Of a stretch of DNA of 64,000 nt, positions 19,403-30,280 are shown in pieces. Below the pieces are notes generated by a model that did no database searches, was not told the origin of the DNA, and saw nothing but the letters and a program-made list of their open reading frames with translations. The first letter of the stretch is position 1. Every line of letters begins with the position of its first letter. Origin of the DNA: Portunus trituberculatus (lineage: Eukaryota > Arthropoda > Malacostraca > Decapoda > Portunidae). The position numbers were made by a program, and so were the translations under genes. Location of the stretch: the NCBI RefSeq assembly GCF_017591435.1, contig NC_059286.1:1333958-1397957 (forward strand). Direction: 5' to 3'.

Positions 19403-22400
19403 CAGGGTTGCCACTTCTACAGATCAATCTGTGGATCTACAGATTTTGGGTCTGATTTCAGATTGTCAGATTTTCTGTGAAAAAGATGCTTAATCTACAG
19501 ATTTCCTCACCAGGAGGGATTTTCCAAAATATTTTTGAGACTTTCTAAGAATAAATAAAATAACAAAAGTTTGTAATTAGTTACCCAATGAAAATCACAC
19601 ATTTTCTGTGTCTGCCACCTACCAATTACTGGCCACATTCGGAATTAAACTATGTAAACAACACAGGTCACAGATAGGGGTAAGGTGAGACTTTTGACTC
19701 AGTGTGATAAATCAGCTCAACTATATTTGAGTAAGTTCACTACTCAATATTTACTGTACATTCTATAATGTGTGAAGGTAGTGCTATTATTTCTGTAGTT
19801 AGTGACGGCTAATAAATGCGGGCAAACTTGCGGTTTATGAGATTGCTTATGTACTTGATCAAAACACGTGGTAGGCCTACTATTTGATCTTTTAGTTCAT
19901 ATTTCATTAAATGTGTGTGTCTTATAATGCATCTTGTGTTTATAATGTTGAGATGTGCATGGGCTTGCTTGTAATGTAGTTGGATATTGTGGATTCTCAG
20001 CTTTGTTCATAGGCACAGTATTTGGCATGATATGGTGACTGCCTATACAGGGCCAGTCCAGTCTGCACCCAACCCGTACCTCACAGGCAAGGCCACACTC
20101 CTCACCACTGTTAGCCTACCCTCTTGTTAGGCACTCCCGAGTCCATACCATCCTGCTTCTTGTGTAAGTTATTCATTACCACCATCATATGTTAAATAAT
20201 GGGTGCTGTTTTTGTGTTATCTACCTTGTTATTTTTAACTCATGGTGACACACACCCCTACTGACATAGCCTAACCTAACGAACTGTGGCAGACAACTGG
20301 GACGTAATTTAACCTAACCTTTTTCCAAAAGTAGGGCAGATCTCATTGAGACAATAATATCATTAGAAAGCTTGTAACTTGTTCTGCATGTATATACTGT
20401 ATCTCTGCCATGTGGAGCTTTTGTAAATATTAACTGCTTATCTTATGCACAGGTTGGCATGCTTCTTGTGAGTCTGTTGTGTAACTGTGTTCTCTTAACT
20501 TCTCTATCATAGGTGTCATCATGGACAACAGTGATCTTGAGGGGTATAATTCACCGGAAGAGAGGAGACCCGGTGCCAAAAAGAAGAGATATTCCCAGAA
20601 ATATTCTAAAGAGTTTGAAAGAGATCTTCAACTTAAACACTGGGTTAAACAAAGTTCAAAGGGAGAAAATTTTGCTTACTGCAGTGTATGCAATGTTCAC
20701 CTTAAATTGACTGCTGGTAAAACAAATTTAAAAAGACACAGTGAAAACAAGAAACACATTGGTAACTCAAAGGCAATTCAGGGTCAAAGCTCACTTACAA
20801 CCTTAATGGTTGACAAAACTGATGATAATGTCAAAGAATGTGAACTAAGATTAGCAACTTTTATAGCAGAGCATGATTTACCTTTGTCTATAGCTGATCA
20901 TCTGCCCAAATTAATGAAGACTGTTTGCAAAGATTCAAAGATTGCTGAAAATATTAAATGTGGGCAAACAAAAACAACTGGACTAATCAATAATGTAACT
21001 GGTAAGGAGTATCATGAGCAATTGATTCAACTTTTGAGTGAAAATAAGTTTTCATTAATTGTAGATGAGTCTACTGATAAAGGGTGTGTGAAGCATCTTT
21101 GCATGGTTGCAAGAACTAATGATTTTTTTTTAGGTCTTATTCCCTTGAAAGATGCTACAGCTCAAACACTACACAATAATGTAGTAAATTTCTTAAGTGA
21201 TAATGGCATTCCCTACAAGGATAATCTTATTGGATTTGCTGCAGATGGGGCTAACTTAATGTTAGGGGCACATCATTCACTTTCATCCTTATTGCAAGCA
21301 GATATACCACATCTATTTATAATGAAATGTATCTGCCATTCATATGCCCTCTGTGCATCCTATGCTTGCCTAAAGCTTCCACGATTCATTGAAGATTTGG
21401 CAAGGGATATTTATAGTTATTTCAGCTGTAGCCCAAAGAGAGTAGGTGAATTAGAAGAGTTCCAGAAATTTGTAAATGTGAAGCCGCACAAGATCTTGCA
21501 TCCATCACAAACACAATGGCTTTCTCTGCATATGGTGGTGTCAAGGTTATTAGAGCAATACAATGCTCTTAAGCTTTACTCCACCAGTGCAGTCCTATAT
21601 GATAAACTTGTTGTCACTGACACAATTTTGCAAAGGTTATCTAACCCTATCACAAAACTTTACCTCCTATTCCTTGATTTTGTTTTACCAGTGTTCAACA
21701 AAGTAAACAAGGTGATGCAGTCTGAGAGTACCCAAATTCATGTTTTATACATGTCAGTTGCATGTATCCTACAGACAATATTGAGGTGTTACATGAAAGA
21801 GAGCTACCTTTCAAAAACACCACTGAAACAACTAAGATTCCGGGATCCAAATAATTTTAAACCAATAGAAGAGATGTATCTGGGTGTAAAAGTAGGTATT
21901 GAGTTGAGGAGTTCTGCCCATTATGAAAAAGCGGCTATAGACAGGTTCAGGTTAAATCGCCTAGAGTTCTATATTGAAGCTGCCTCTCAGATTAATAAGA
22001 GATTTTCTTTTGACTCTGAGAAACTTGAGATTTTGAAAGCTCTTAGTCCAAAAGTTGTATTTGATAAGGAAATACCATCATCACTAGTTACTTTGTTGCA
22101 TATCTATAGCCACATTGTTCCAGGAGATATGTAAGAAGTTGACACTGAATGGAGGCTTCTCAGTAATTCTTTGGATACTCTTGTTGATGTAGATTCTACT
22201 ATGAAACCTGAGGAATTTTGGAGCAAAGTAGGAAAGGTCAAATATATGGACAACCAGCCTATGTTCCCACATCTCTCAAAATTCATGACAATGCTCCTTT
22301 GCTTACCTCACTCTAGTGCCACTGTAGAGAGGGTGTTTTCTGCAATGAACAGGATGAAAACAAAAACTAGAAATAGACTTTCAACTGAAACTTTAGTAGG

Positions 22401-23223
22401 ATTGCTCCAAACACGCCAGTCATTTAAAGATTCATCCAGCTGTGATTTTAGAGTAACCAAGGCTTTGCTTAGGAGACATATGAGCTGGAAACAATAAGGA
22501 ATAGGCTAAAATAAGATCCCATGTGAAAAGGTCTTTGTGAGTATAATACTTGAAATAATACTATTTTCTGGTGCATTCTGTTGTGTGAATAACACAATTT
22601 TATTTTTTGTGCATATTTTAGTCTGAATCTTCCTTTTATATAGTATATTGGTGCATACTGTAGCCTGTAATTTACACAATTCAATTTTTGGTGCATGCTC
22701 TAGTCTAGTCTAAAAAAAAAAAAAAAAAAAAAACTAAATAACATAATTTTACTTCTTGGTGCTATCAGTTTAATTTTGTAAATATGATTGTTGGGGGTGC
22801 CTATCTTATAATTCAGAAAATTGGATACAAGTTATACAGACAAAGTTTCTAGGTTGTTGTACTGTGTTTTTTGTTTCTTTTTTCTATTTACATGTTTTCA
22901 GAAACAGCACCTATCATTGTAAGTATATCATTCTTGTGTACTGAAACTACATAGAGTATTGTACTTAAAGTGAAATGTATATTGTTTATTATATATTGAA
23001 AAGGATCCAGCATACTCAAAATAAATGTGAGAATGTCTATTGAGAGCACATCCCTACCTAGCATTATCCTGTTAAATTGGCTACTGAGTAATTAGTAGAA
23101 GACCTAGTTCAAGCTTTAGGGTATGAAAATAATGTTAATAAAGGCACTTTTAGAAATCTACAGATTTCTACAGAATTTTGGTATCCAATTTCAGATTTCC
23201 TTAAAATTTTGGTGGCAACACTG
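19403..23223 (+). mobile_element. hAT transposon with near-intact transposase
   Basis: It is flanked by an exact 8-bp duplication CCACCGCT (19395..19402 and 23224..23231). Ends are CAGGGTTGCCAC and, inverted, CAGTGTTGCCAC. Its subterminal regions are rich in CAGAT/ATCTG words (19427..19510; 23155..23205), likely transposase-binding repeats. It is 3,821 bp long and encodes one transposase on the plus strand. A poly-A run lies at about 22712..22732. Leader (19520..20520) and trailer have no other gene. Confidence 0.9.
20521..22497 (+). pseudogene. hAT transposase with one in-frame stop
   Basis: Starts at the ATG at 20521. Residues about 25..80 form a BED zinc finger (C54, C57, H73, H79). The RNase H-like core shows VDESTD (first Asp, about residue 182) and GFAADGANLM (second Asp), then KCICHSYAL and HPSQTQWLSL, usual in ZBED-like hAT proteins. 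The C-terminal hATC dimerisation block (LPHSSATVERVFSAMNRM, with the catalytic Glu) is at about 22306..22360. The only break is a TAA at 22132..22134 (codon 538). The frame then runs on to 22497 without change of phase, about 658 codons in all. It cuts and pastes the flanking element. Confidence 0.9.
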
Positions 23224-23387
23224 CCACCGCTCTTGTCTGAGGTAGGTTCCCCGACCAATATCACGGTGGTGCTGCAGTACTCCACGAGGTATTGCAAGAA
23301 CAAAATCATAAGGAGATACTTCTTTTGGTTTCAGCAACACCCTTGTGGGACCCTCTGCCCTATTCCACCCAGCAGGCAGAGGCAGGC

Positions 23388-23518
23388 ACAGGAGACACCG
23401 TGATCATGAAGGCGGTTCTCCCAAGGCGAGGCCCGCCATTGCACTCCGGCGGTGCTGACCCTTGCGATTAACCCAAATGTGGTTAACTCGAGTGTGAAAT
23501 TTTTTTTTTTTTTTTTTT
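23388..23518 (+). ncRNA. U1 snRNA-like fragment (pseudogene) inserted in the LTR
   Basis: This segment is absent from the 3' LTR. It matches U1 snRNA along most of its length: stem-loop I with TGATCATGAAGG (U1-70K loop), stem-loop II with ATTGCACTCCGG (U1A-binding loop), stem-loop III with CCCAAATGTGG between TTAA arms, then the Sm-like AATTTTTT extended to a run of about 22 T. The 5' splice-site pairing end and stem-loop IV are missing. It is therefore a truncated U1 copy, not a working gene. The mechanism is unclear; a U1-headed SINE is possible. Confidence 0.8.
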
Positions 23519-23841
23519 AGAGAGAGAGAAGGAGGACGGCAGAGAGAGACGCGACGCCATACCTCCCTCCCGGGACGCCACCGGTAACGCCACCTCACCC
23601 CGTCCCAAAGCTGAGTCACCTGAAGTTACCCCATGGTTCTCCCTCTAGAGATAGGGTAGATAGGCGATTTCGTGACGGTGCTGTGTCGCTAGTGGAGTAA
23701 AGTGTTCTATTTTTGTTAAGTTTGGCTGTTTCTCTCCCCCCTTGGATCTGTTACATCTTTCTTTTTTTTTTTAACCACTTGGCCTAAGCTTCACTTAGGC
23801 CCAGTACACTAGGCCTGAGCGTCACATAGGCCCAGTACAGA

Positions 23842-23853
23842 TGGTGGCAGCGG
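23842..23853 (+). other. Primer-binding site of gypsy A (tRNA-Leu type)
   Basis: TGGTGGCAGCGG lies two bases after the LTR end. It is complementary to the 3' end CCGCTGCCACCA of tRNA-Leu; the match then decays, whereas element C keeps 18 bases. Confidence 0.7.
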
Positions 23854-24494
23854 TTTAGATGTGTTTTAATATAGGCACATCAGCCCACGTAACTCTCCGT
23901 AGAGGCAGGAATAATCAGTGCTTATCCCCACCCCTTGTTTCGTAGTGAAGTGGTGTTTCTCCTCACAGTTCATTTCTTATTTTTGCCTCATGTTTCGAGT
24001 AGCCATTATCGAGTCACAGCGACAGGAAAGAGGAAAAGGAGCAGTGAGAGTTAGGTGTTCGTCCCTTCCCCCATGATGTTTTGTTGGTGGTTCGGCGGTA
24101 GCAAGGGGGCTCCCACACTCCCCCACAAGTAATTAACTTTAGGTGGTAGTCGACGCTGTGCCGGTCCCCTTTGCTGCCCTCCTACCTTATGTTTATCCGT
24201 GCGGATAAGCTGGGGGGGAAGGAGACAAAATTTTTTCCAGTTTAGGGGTAATTCTTTATTTTTTTTTTGTGTTTGTTACATTTCCCATTTGGCTCACATG
24301 TTCTGGTTTTTTTCAGTAAGTTGTTTTTCTTATGCATTGGTATTTTGTTGTGCCTAGCCTATTATCTCCACAGGAAGATACATTGTTTTTATAATGAGGA
24401 TTAAGTTGTGTATTGGTGAAACAGAAAGCCACTGTTCACCCAAGTTTCATTTTGTTTAGTTTGAGACAAGTTGTCAGGTATTTTTTCTTTCATT
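23854..24494 (+). other. Leader of gypsy A
   Basis: No open gene. At 23993..24025 a TTTCGAGTAGCC... segment resembles the start of the SGNH-like frame of element C (40075..40110), possibly a remnant. T-rich stretches follow before the gag ATG at 24495. Confidence 0.4.
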
Positions 24495-24617
24495 ATGGAT
24501 GAGTTGGCGGATTTTCTGAGCTTAAGTGCGGAGTGGACACCTAAAAACGAGAATAACCCAGTAGTTCAAACCGAAGGTGAAGTGGTAGTTAACCAGACAA
24601 CGAGCGTAAGTAAAGCT

Positions 24618-25770
24618 GCGTTTTTTAATGCCCCTACGGCTAGACCTCGCCTTAAGGCAGGCTTAAGCAAAACCTGGGACAATGGAAAACGGGCCTGCTA
24701 GACCTTCGATCACGTGACCAGTCACCAGCTGACAGATGACAACAATAAAGATGGCAGACGAACAGGAAGTGCAAGATATGCTGCAGCTTTGTAACTTATC
24801 TTTCCTACATAACATAACATAACATAACATAAATAATAGGATAGCAAAGGGCCACCAGGGCCCATCTAGGTTATCCTGTATCAGTCGCACAGCGACCTCG
24901 TCATCAGTACTTAAAGTTACACTTACAAGTACACAATACATTATATACTAATTCTAAATATTTGGCCCATTAACAGGGTAAGTCCTGCAGCGAAATCCTC
25001 TACAATTTGTGGTCCCCATACATGGGGATCATGTCTTGTTTAACTATAGTAAATTTCTTATAAAACTATCATGCAGCGCTATACATAATTATAAATCTAA
25101 TAAATTTAAGTGCTTATCTAATCTGTTTTTAAACATTGTCAAACTAGTGCTATTTACAACCGTCTCTGGCAATGCATTCCAGAAGTCTACCACCCTATGA
25201 CTAAAGAAATATTTTCTTATATCTAACCTGCAGCCTTGCTTTCTAATCTTCCTGCCATGATTTGTAGTCCTACTTCCCTCCTCTAAGGTAAAGAAAGATC
25301 TCACATCTATGTAGTTTGTATCCGAGAACATTTTAAATATCCCCTCTTATACATCTCCTCTCAAATGAAAACATGTTTAATGCCTTTAATCTATCTCTAT
25401 ACTCCAGGCGCTTCAAAGCTGGTATCATCCTAGTTGCTATCTTTCCTCCATGCATCAACAGTCCAGTCCATCATGTTTCCAGACTTGCCAGAGATACCAG
25501 AAGATACTGAAACAGCATTCAGTTTGGTGCAGAACCATCAACAGCAGCTAATGGAACATTCATTCGTCATGTCTTATTTGTTTATTTACATGTGACGTCA
25601 CAACTGGCTAGCGGAAAGTCGAGCCTGCTCTGCAGCTGGCTTGAGTTTGGCCGGCCCTGCCTTAAGGCGGGCTACGCTCTGGCTCAAGTTTGGGGACATG
25701 AAAGAACACAAAATGACGTCAGCCTTAAGCCAGGCTTAAGGCTGCCTTAAGCGTGGACTATCAAAAACGC
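24618..25770. mobile_element. Harbinger-like MITE in gypsy A gag, itself holding a CR1 LINE
   Basis: Left end GCGTTTTTTAATG and inverted right end GCGTTTTTGATAG, each followed by TTAAGGCAG-type repeats, form imperfect terminal inverted repeats. The flanks are GCT (24615..24617) and GCC (25771..25773), fitting a 3-bp duplication with one change. Without the LINE it is about 0.5 kb and has no transposase. Multiple CTTAAG palindromes cluster at both ends. The superfamily call rests on TSD size and end style only. Confidence 0.6.
24807..25437 (-). mobile_element. 5'-truncated CR1-type LINE in the MITE
   Basis: It is flanked by an exact 10-bp duplication TATCTTTCCT (24797..24806 and 25438..25447). 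Its 3' end, at the left, is a pentamer repeat (CATAA on the plus strand, 24807..24830), the same terminus as the copy at 55793. It contains the 3' untranslated region and the last part of RT (frame 25089..25331, identical in motif order to the end of the copy at 56309..57115). Confidence 0.9.
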
Positions 25771-26793
25771 GCCTTAAGTTCATCAGGCGCAGAGGCGGTA
25801 AATAACTTAGAGATGGAGGTAGATGCCTTGCGTAATAATATTGTGTCCACGATTTGTTACAGGAAGTTAGAGATAACAGGGAAAGGCAGGCGAATAACCC
25901 TGTTAAATGCCTCATGAAGCCACGTGACATCTCTGTCCTTGAACTGCGTCACTTGAAGGGAGTAGAAGGAGTTGGCCGATTAGCTGTTTTTTCTCACAAG
26001 TGGAAAGTTGCTCAACAGATAACAGGGAGAGGCAACAGATAGTTAAAATGCATGTGGAGGCACCATTAGCTTTATTTGTGCATACGGTAGTGGATAAGGA
26101 GGTAACCTGGCCACGATTTAAGCAGTATCTTACAGAGGAGCTCACTGACCAGAATGAGGAAAGGTTATTTGATTCTCTGAATGATTTAAAGTATTCAGTG
26201 GTAGACGACCCCATAGAATTTATGTCAAGGTTGAAATGTAAACTAGCTTTGGTTACCGTAAGGACTGATGCTGATGACGTGCCGTCTCAGGACAGGTTGA
26301 TAAAGAACAAGCTAATAAAAGGAATGCCGAGAGACTGCAGGGAAAGACTAGAATTGTACCTGGACGAAAAAGTCCCGTTAACCAGGTTTTTGACCAAATT
26401 ATATACTGAAAGACTTGTTGTAATGACTCGGAAAGAGTAACATACGAGCGGTTAGCCCGGCCCCACCACCCCTACCAACCACCACGCAAGCGGCGGCAGC
26501 GGCTACAGCCCACCCGGCCGCAACAATAACACCACCTGCTAGCAGGTTAGACCGTGTAGATCAAAGATTACAGCAATGGCGCAGAAAAGAGAAATACTGT
26601 CCATATTGCCGAGCCACTAACCACTCAATAGCCGAGTGTTATAAAAGACCAAAACCTGGCTCCTGTTATGATTGTTTACAGCTCAATTGTCGGCGCGGCC
26701 ATCCATTGTGCCCCGGTAAAGTAAACAACACACGGAATAGGATGTTGTGACAATCCCCCATCATTAATGTAGACATCAATAACCATGTATTAA

Positions 26794-27849
26794 CCCCTTC
26801 AGTACCGGATGTGTGTTTTGTGACACGTGAGTGTCACGGCTGAGTTCACGCGCCAGGAACCGAGGGTGCTCCCCGTGACACGCACATGCCACGGTTATAA
26901 GATGTGTGTATTGAGGGCTCTCAAGGCCTCGGTTTCTGGGTTATTTCTACCCACGTGGTGGCAAGTGTCTGTGTTTACAAACATAAGGCTGCAGCCATTC
27001 GTGGGACGGTTTGAAACTTCATAAACTTTGACCAATGAGTTATTGTCAGTGCTGTGACGTAATTTGTGAAGACAAATCATATATTTTTTTTATACATCAT
27101 ATTTTCTGACCTACGTATGGCAACACATGCTTATCGAGTGCTGCAATGCGATATTCTCTAGCTTCTGTTCGGTGCTGCCTGAAGTTTTTTTGTGGTAGCA
27201 CGCGCGGATTTACTTCGCAATTATGGATATCTCTACAACTGACAGTGAAGATGAATATGATGGTGGAACAAAAAGGGAATTTGAGGGGTCTGATGTCTCA
27301 ATGGAAGGTGATGATACTTTGTTTGATCCTGAAGCTATCAGTGATGTAGAGAGTGATGCTAGCAGCGGCGACGAGAGTATTGAGACGTTGTCCGCCAGCA
27401 GTGGCCTGTCATGCAGCCCTCCTGCCTCACCCCCCACAGCTGCTGGTAGACAAACAGATTTCACACTTCTTTCAGACCCATTCTCTGACACCAGACCTAA
27501 CCCTCTACCTACAAGTAACACTGATTTTCCTGATGTACATCCTAGTATTATTCTACATCATGAAGCTAGTGCTATGAGTGATCTAGACTGTTTCCAGTTA
27601 TTCATGGGGAAAGATGTGATTGCTGCTCTGTGTCTCTGGACCAACACATGTGCTGCATATTTTTTTTTACTCAAATGACATGTTGTGGGGTTTCTGATAG
27701 AAAACATAAAAATAAATAATATAGTGTGAACAGGGTGTTTGTGAGAAGCTGAAGACTGCCGCACGGACGATGCAGAGGAGTGCGTGGGCAGTCGGTTCGG
27801 CAGCGAAACGTCTTGTTTACATAAGGTTGATGGGTCGGTAACGAAGGGG
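26794..27849 (+). mobile_element. Non-autonomous piggyBac-type element at the gypsy A protease
   Basis: It is bracketed by TTAA (26790..26793 and 27850..27853). The ends are inverted: CCCCTTCAGTACCG on the left and CCCCTTCGTTACCG on the right. TTAA target and CCC ends are the hallmark of piggyBac. About 1.06 kb, with only the N-terminal part of a transposase gene. The gypsy protease frame is in phase across the site, so the insertion hit a once-open gene. Confidence 0.9.
27223..27678 (+). pseudogene. piggyBac transposase N-terminal fragment
   Basis: From the ATG at 27223 the frame gives an acidic, Ser-rich N-terminus (MDISTTDSEDEYDGG) typical of piggyBac-derived proteins. Near residue 125 it reaches the start of the conserved core: CFQLFMGKDVI followed by an ETN-like TNTCA. 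The frame ends at 27678 and the DDD catalytic core is absent. The transposase would bind the element ends, but this remnant cannot catalyse transposition. Confidence 0.75.
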
Positions 27850-28783
27850 TTAAAAGCAATGTTAGATACTGGCAGTGAGGTTTCACTAATCAAGATCAGT
27901 GCAATTAATGAAATAGGAATTCCAGTGAAACAAAGTTCAAAGATTCCCCCTTTGCAAGGAATCACCAGTAAGCAGATCAGAGTATTAAGCCAAGCTTATG
28001 TAACAATAGCCAGTAACAGTAACCACCCCATCATTGTTCAAGTCGCGGTAGTTCCCGATGAATATCTCAGAACACACGTATTGTTAGGAATGAACACGAT
28101 CGGTCAGTCAACTCTCACTCTAGATCACCAAGCTAAGCGGATTCATTGGAACAATCTTGTTTATTCCTTAGTATTCGTGGAAACACCATATGGAAAAGTA
28201 AGGATGGTGAGAAAAGAACCTCAGTCTCCCTCTCATAACCAGCGCTTCGGTAGAGTAACAACCAAAACACTAGTGGACTGTTACGAAACGACCCTAGTGG
28301 AAGTAAAAGTAAGTGAGGAACCTAATACCGTAATAATAATTGAGGCTAAACATGCTTGTGTTCAAGATGTATTGCCAACTATAATGCGAGTGACTGAAAC
28401 ATGCACTGTTTTCATCCCCATCATTAATAACACCAAAGTTAGGTTAGTGTTAAGACCAGGAACCTTACTGATAAAGTATGAAATAATAGACGAGGGACAA
28501 ATAGAGATAGAAGACTCACCCCTGACCATCGCTAAAATAAGTGAAGCCATAGGGCCAGAAAATGATTGTGTACCCACAAACCAAACACGGTGGGTAGAGC
28601 TCAAAGTAATTCTTGACTCGTGGGACTGGTCACATCTAGAGAAAGAACAAGAGCTTAGTTTATTTCAACTCATTCAGAAACACCAAAAGTTATTCATCAT
28701 ACATCCTGGCGAATTAGGACTAATACAAGCAGATCCAGCCCACATTCAGGTAGACGACCCAACACCCTGTCGTACACCACTCT
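27850..28783 (+). pseudogene. Gypsy A protease and pol linker
   Basis: The frame 27784..28794 becomes gypsy sequence at 27850: active site KAMLDTGSEVSLI (DTG), then a flap and the second conserved segment VLLGMNTIG. A linker follows to the start of RT (HIQVDDPTPCRTPLYRY). It corresponds block for block to 41139..42090 in element C. The open frame of over 300 codons ends only because a hAT MITE was inserted at 28792. Confidence 0.85.
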
Positions 28784-28791
28784 ATCGATAC

Positions 28792-29449
28792 TAGGGTTTC
28801 CTGTTTTCGGATTTTATGGCATCCCGGGATTCCGGGAAAAATCCAGACTTTTCCCGGGATCCCGGGATTTCCCGTAGCAGATAATGTGCTCTATTATAAT
28901 TCGTAAGTGAACCTCAGTTGGACTTTTTTTTTTTTTTTTTTTTTTAGTAACGAGCGACTCTTAGAGTATAAAAAAAAAGACAGAGAAACTACTTAACTAC
29001 TTACCGTGTGAAAGTATGAAGAAAGTATTTTAAATGACATGGAGTTTCCTTATATGTATAGAATATGAATATTTGCATATTACCATATCCATATAGAAGC
29101 TTGGCCAGTGGCACTGACACCTTTACACAGGGATGGAACAGAATAGACTAAGCTCACTCACTGCCAGAAGTGTACGAGAACAGTACGTGTCGGGCCGACA
29201 GTCCGACACGTACTGTTCTCGTACAGCTGATTTAGCCCATCGCTGTCTCGCTCCCTAGTCCTAACCCAGGCATCTCTCTCTCTCTCTCTCTCTCTCTCAT
29301 ACATTTTCGTATTTTGTAGCCGGCATAAGAGAAAAAAAAAATATCCCGGGATTTCCCGGGATTTCGTAAATTTCCCGGGAAGGGAAAAAACCCATTATGG
29401 CCGGGATCCCGGGATCACGGGATCCCGGGATCCCGGGAAGGAAACCCTA
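28792..29449. mobile_element. Non-autonomous hAT element rich in CCCGGGAT
   Basis: Exact 8-bp duplication ATCGATAC (28784..28791 and 29450..29457). Ends TAGGGTTTCCT and its inverse. Both arms consist of repeated CCCGGGAT/ATCCCGGG words, making long imperfect inverted repeats. A (CT)n tract lies at about 29275..29300 and a T-run at 28925..28946. No transposase. Confidence 0.9.
29171..29225. repeat. Perfect hairpin inside the hAT MITE
   Basis: A 23-bp arm (29171..29193) is exactly complementary in inverse to 29203..29225, with a 9-base loop. Confidence 0.9.
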
Positions 29450-30280
29450 ATCGATACCCAGAGAAAGCTAGAGAAACTATTCAGCAGATTCTCCATGATT
29501 TAGAAGGTAAGGGAATAATTGAAAATTCCACAGCAGCATGGTTATCTCCGATAGTATTAGTAAATAAGCCTAATGGGGAAAAAGGACTCTGCCTTGACTA
29601 TCGGAAAGTAAACAAACAACTAACCATGGATATACATCCTCTACCCAAACTTGACGAGCTAGTAGAAAGTGTCAGGCAATGATTATTATGCCACACTAGA
29701 CATGCGTGAAGCGTATTATCAGGTAGTGCTGGACTCGGCGAGTAGAGATCTCACGACTTTCAGAGACGGTGTCTCGCTTTATAGATTTAGACGCATACCC
29801 TTTGGGTTAAGTTGTTCCCCAGCGATATTTGCCCGACAAATGAACCACGCATTAGCTCCCTTACTTAAAGAAAACTGGGTTAAGAATTACCTGGATGATT
29901 TAATTGTTTATGCTACAGATTATACCACCTTACTCAACAGATTGGATAGATTATTCAGTCACTTAGCATCTGTAGGGATTAAACTCAATTTATCCAAGTG
30001 TAGCATTGGGCAGAGACAAGTCAAATTCCTCGGTCACATAGTATCAAAAGAAGGTTATAAACCAGACCCAAGTAATGTGGAGGCAGTGAAACAGATGAAA
30101 CCTCCAACTAACGTTAAAGAGACCCGTAGGTTTATAGGAATGGTGTCGTTCTATCGAAGACACATTGAAAAATGCTCCAAGATACTGGCCCCATTAACCG
30201 ACCTCACAAAGAAAGGAACGCCGTTCTATTGGACAGGTGAATGTCAGAAAGCTTTTGAAACTGAAGGAGGAACTAATACA
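29450..30280 (+). pseudogene. Gypsy A reverse transcriptase
   Basis: It resumes after the hAT MITE with an N-terminal block (IIENSTAAW, LVNKPNGEK, CLDYRKVNKQL). A frameshift near 29680 leads to frame 29669..30340: YYATLDMREAYYQVVLD (first Asp), IPFGLSCSPAIFARQM, and NYLDDLIVYATD with the catalytic pair. The thumb ends with FLGHIVSKEGYKP. The catalytic residues are all present; the gene is broken only by one frameshift and the MITE. Confidence 0.9.

Larger units (their letters stand above)
19232..23839 (+). repeat. 5' LTR of gypsy A, split by a hAT transposon
   Basis: LTR sequence covers 19232..19402 and 23224..23839. It matches the 3' LTR apart from the hAT insertion and a U1-like insertion at 23388..23518. 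It contains a TATA-like TTTATAAGG (about 19354) and ends CCCAGTACA. Confidence 0.85.
24495..26755 (+). pseudogene. Gypsy A gag, interrupted by a MITE
   Basis: Begins at the ATG at 24495 (MDELADFLSLSAEW). The MITE at 24618..25770 interrupts it; the frame on the far side (ALSSSGAEAVNNLEMEV) is in phase if one 3-bp duplication is discounted. Capsid-type sequence follows in shifted frames (25854..26042; 26000..26440, including WPRFKQYLTEELTDQNEERL). A zinc knuckle C-PY-C-RATN-H-SIAE-C lies at about 26600..26640, followed by a second Cys-rich stretch (CYDCLQLNC). Frameshifts near 25850, 26030 and 26440. It makes the particle shell. Confidence 0.75.

Noticed and set aside
23497..23518. T-run as a Pol III terminator of a working U1 gene
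   Set aside because: U1 is a Pol II gene, and this copy lacks its 5' end, stem-loop IV and any promoter; the run is only part of a pseudogene.
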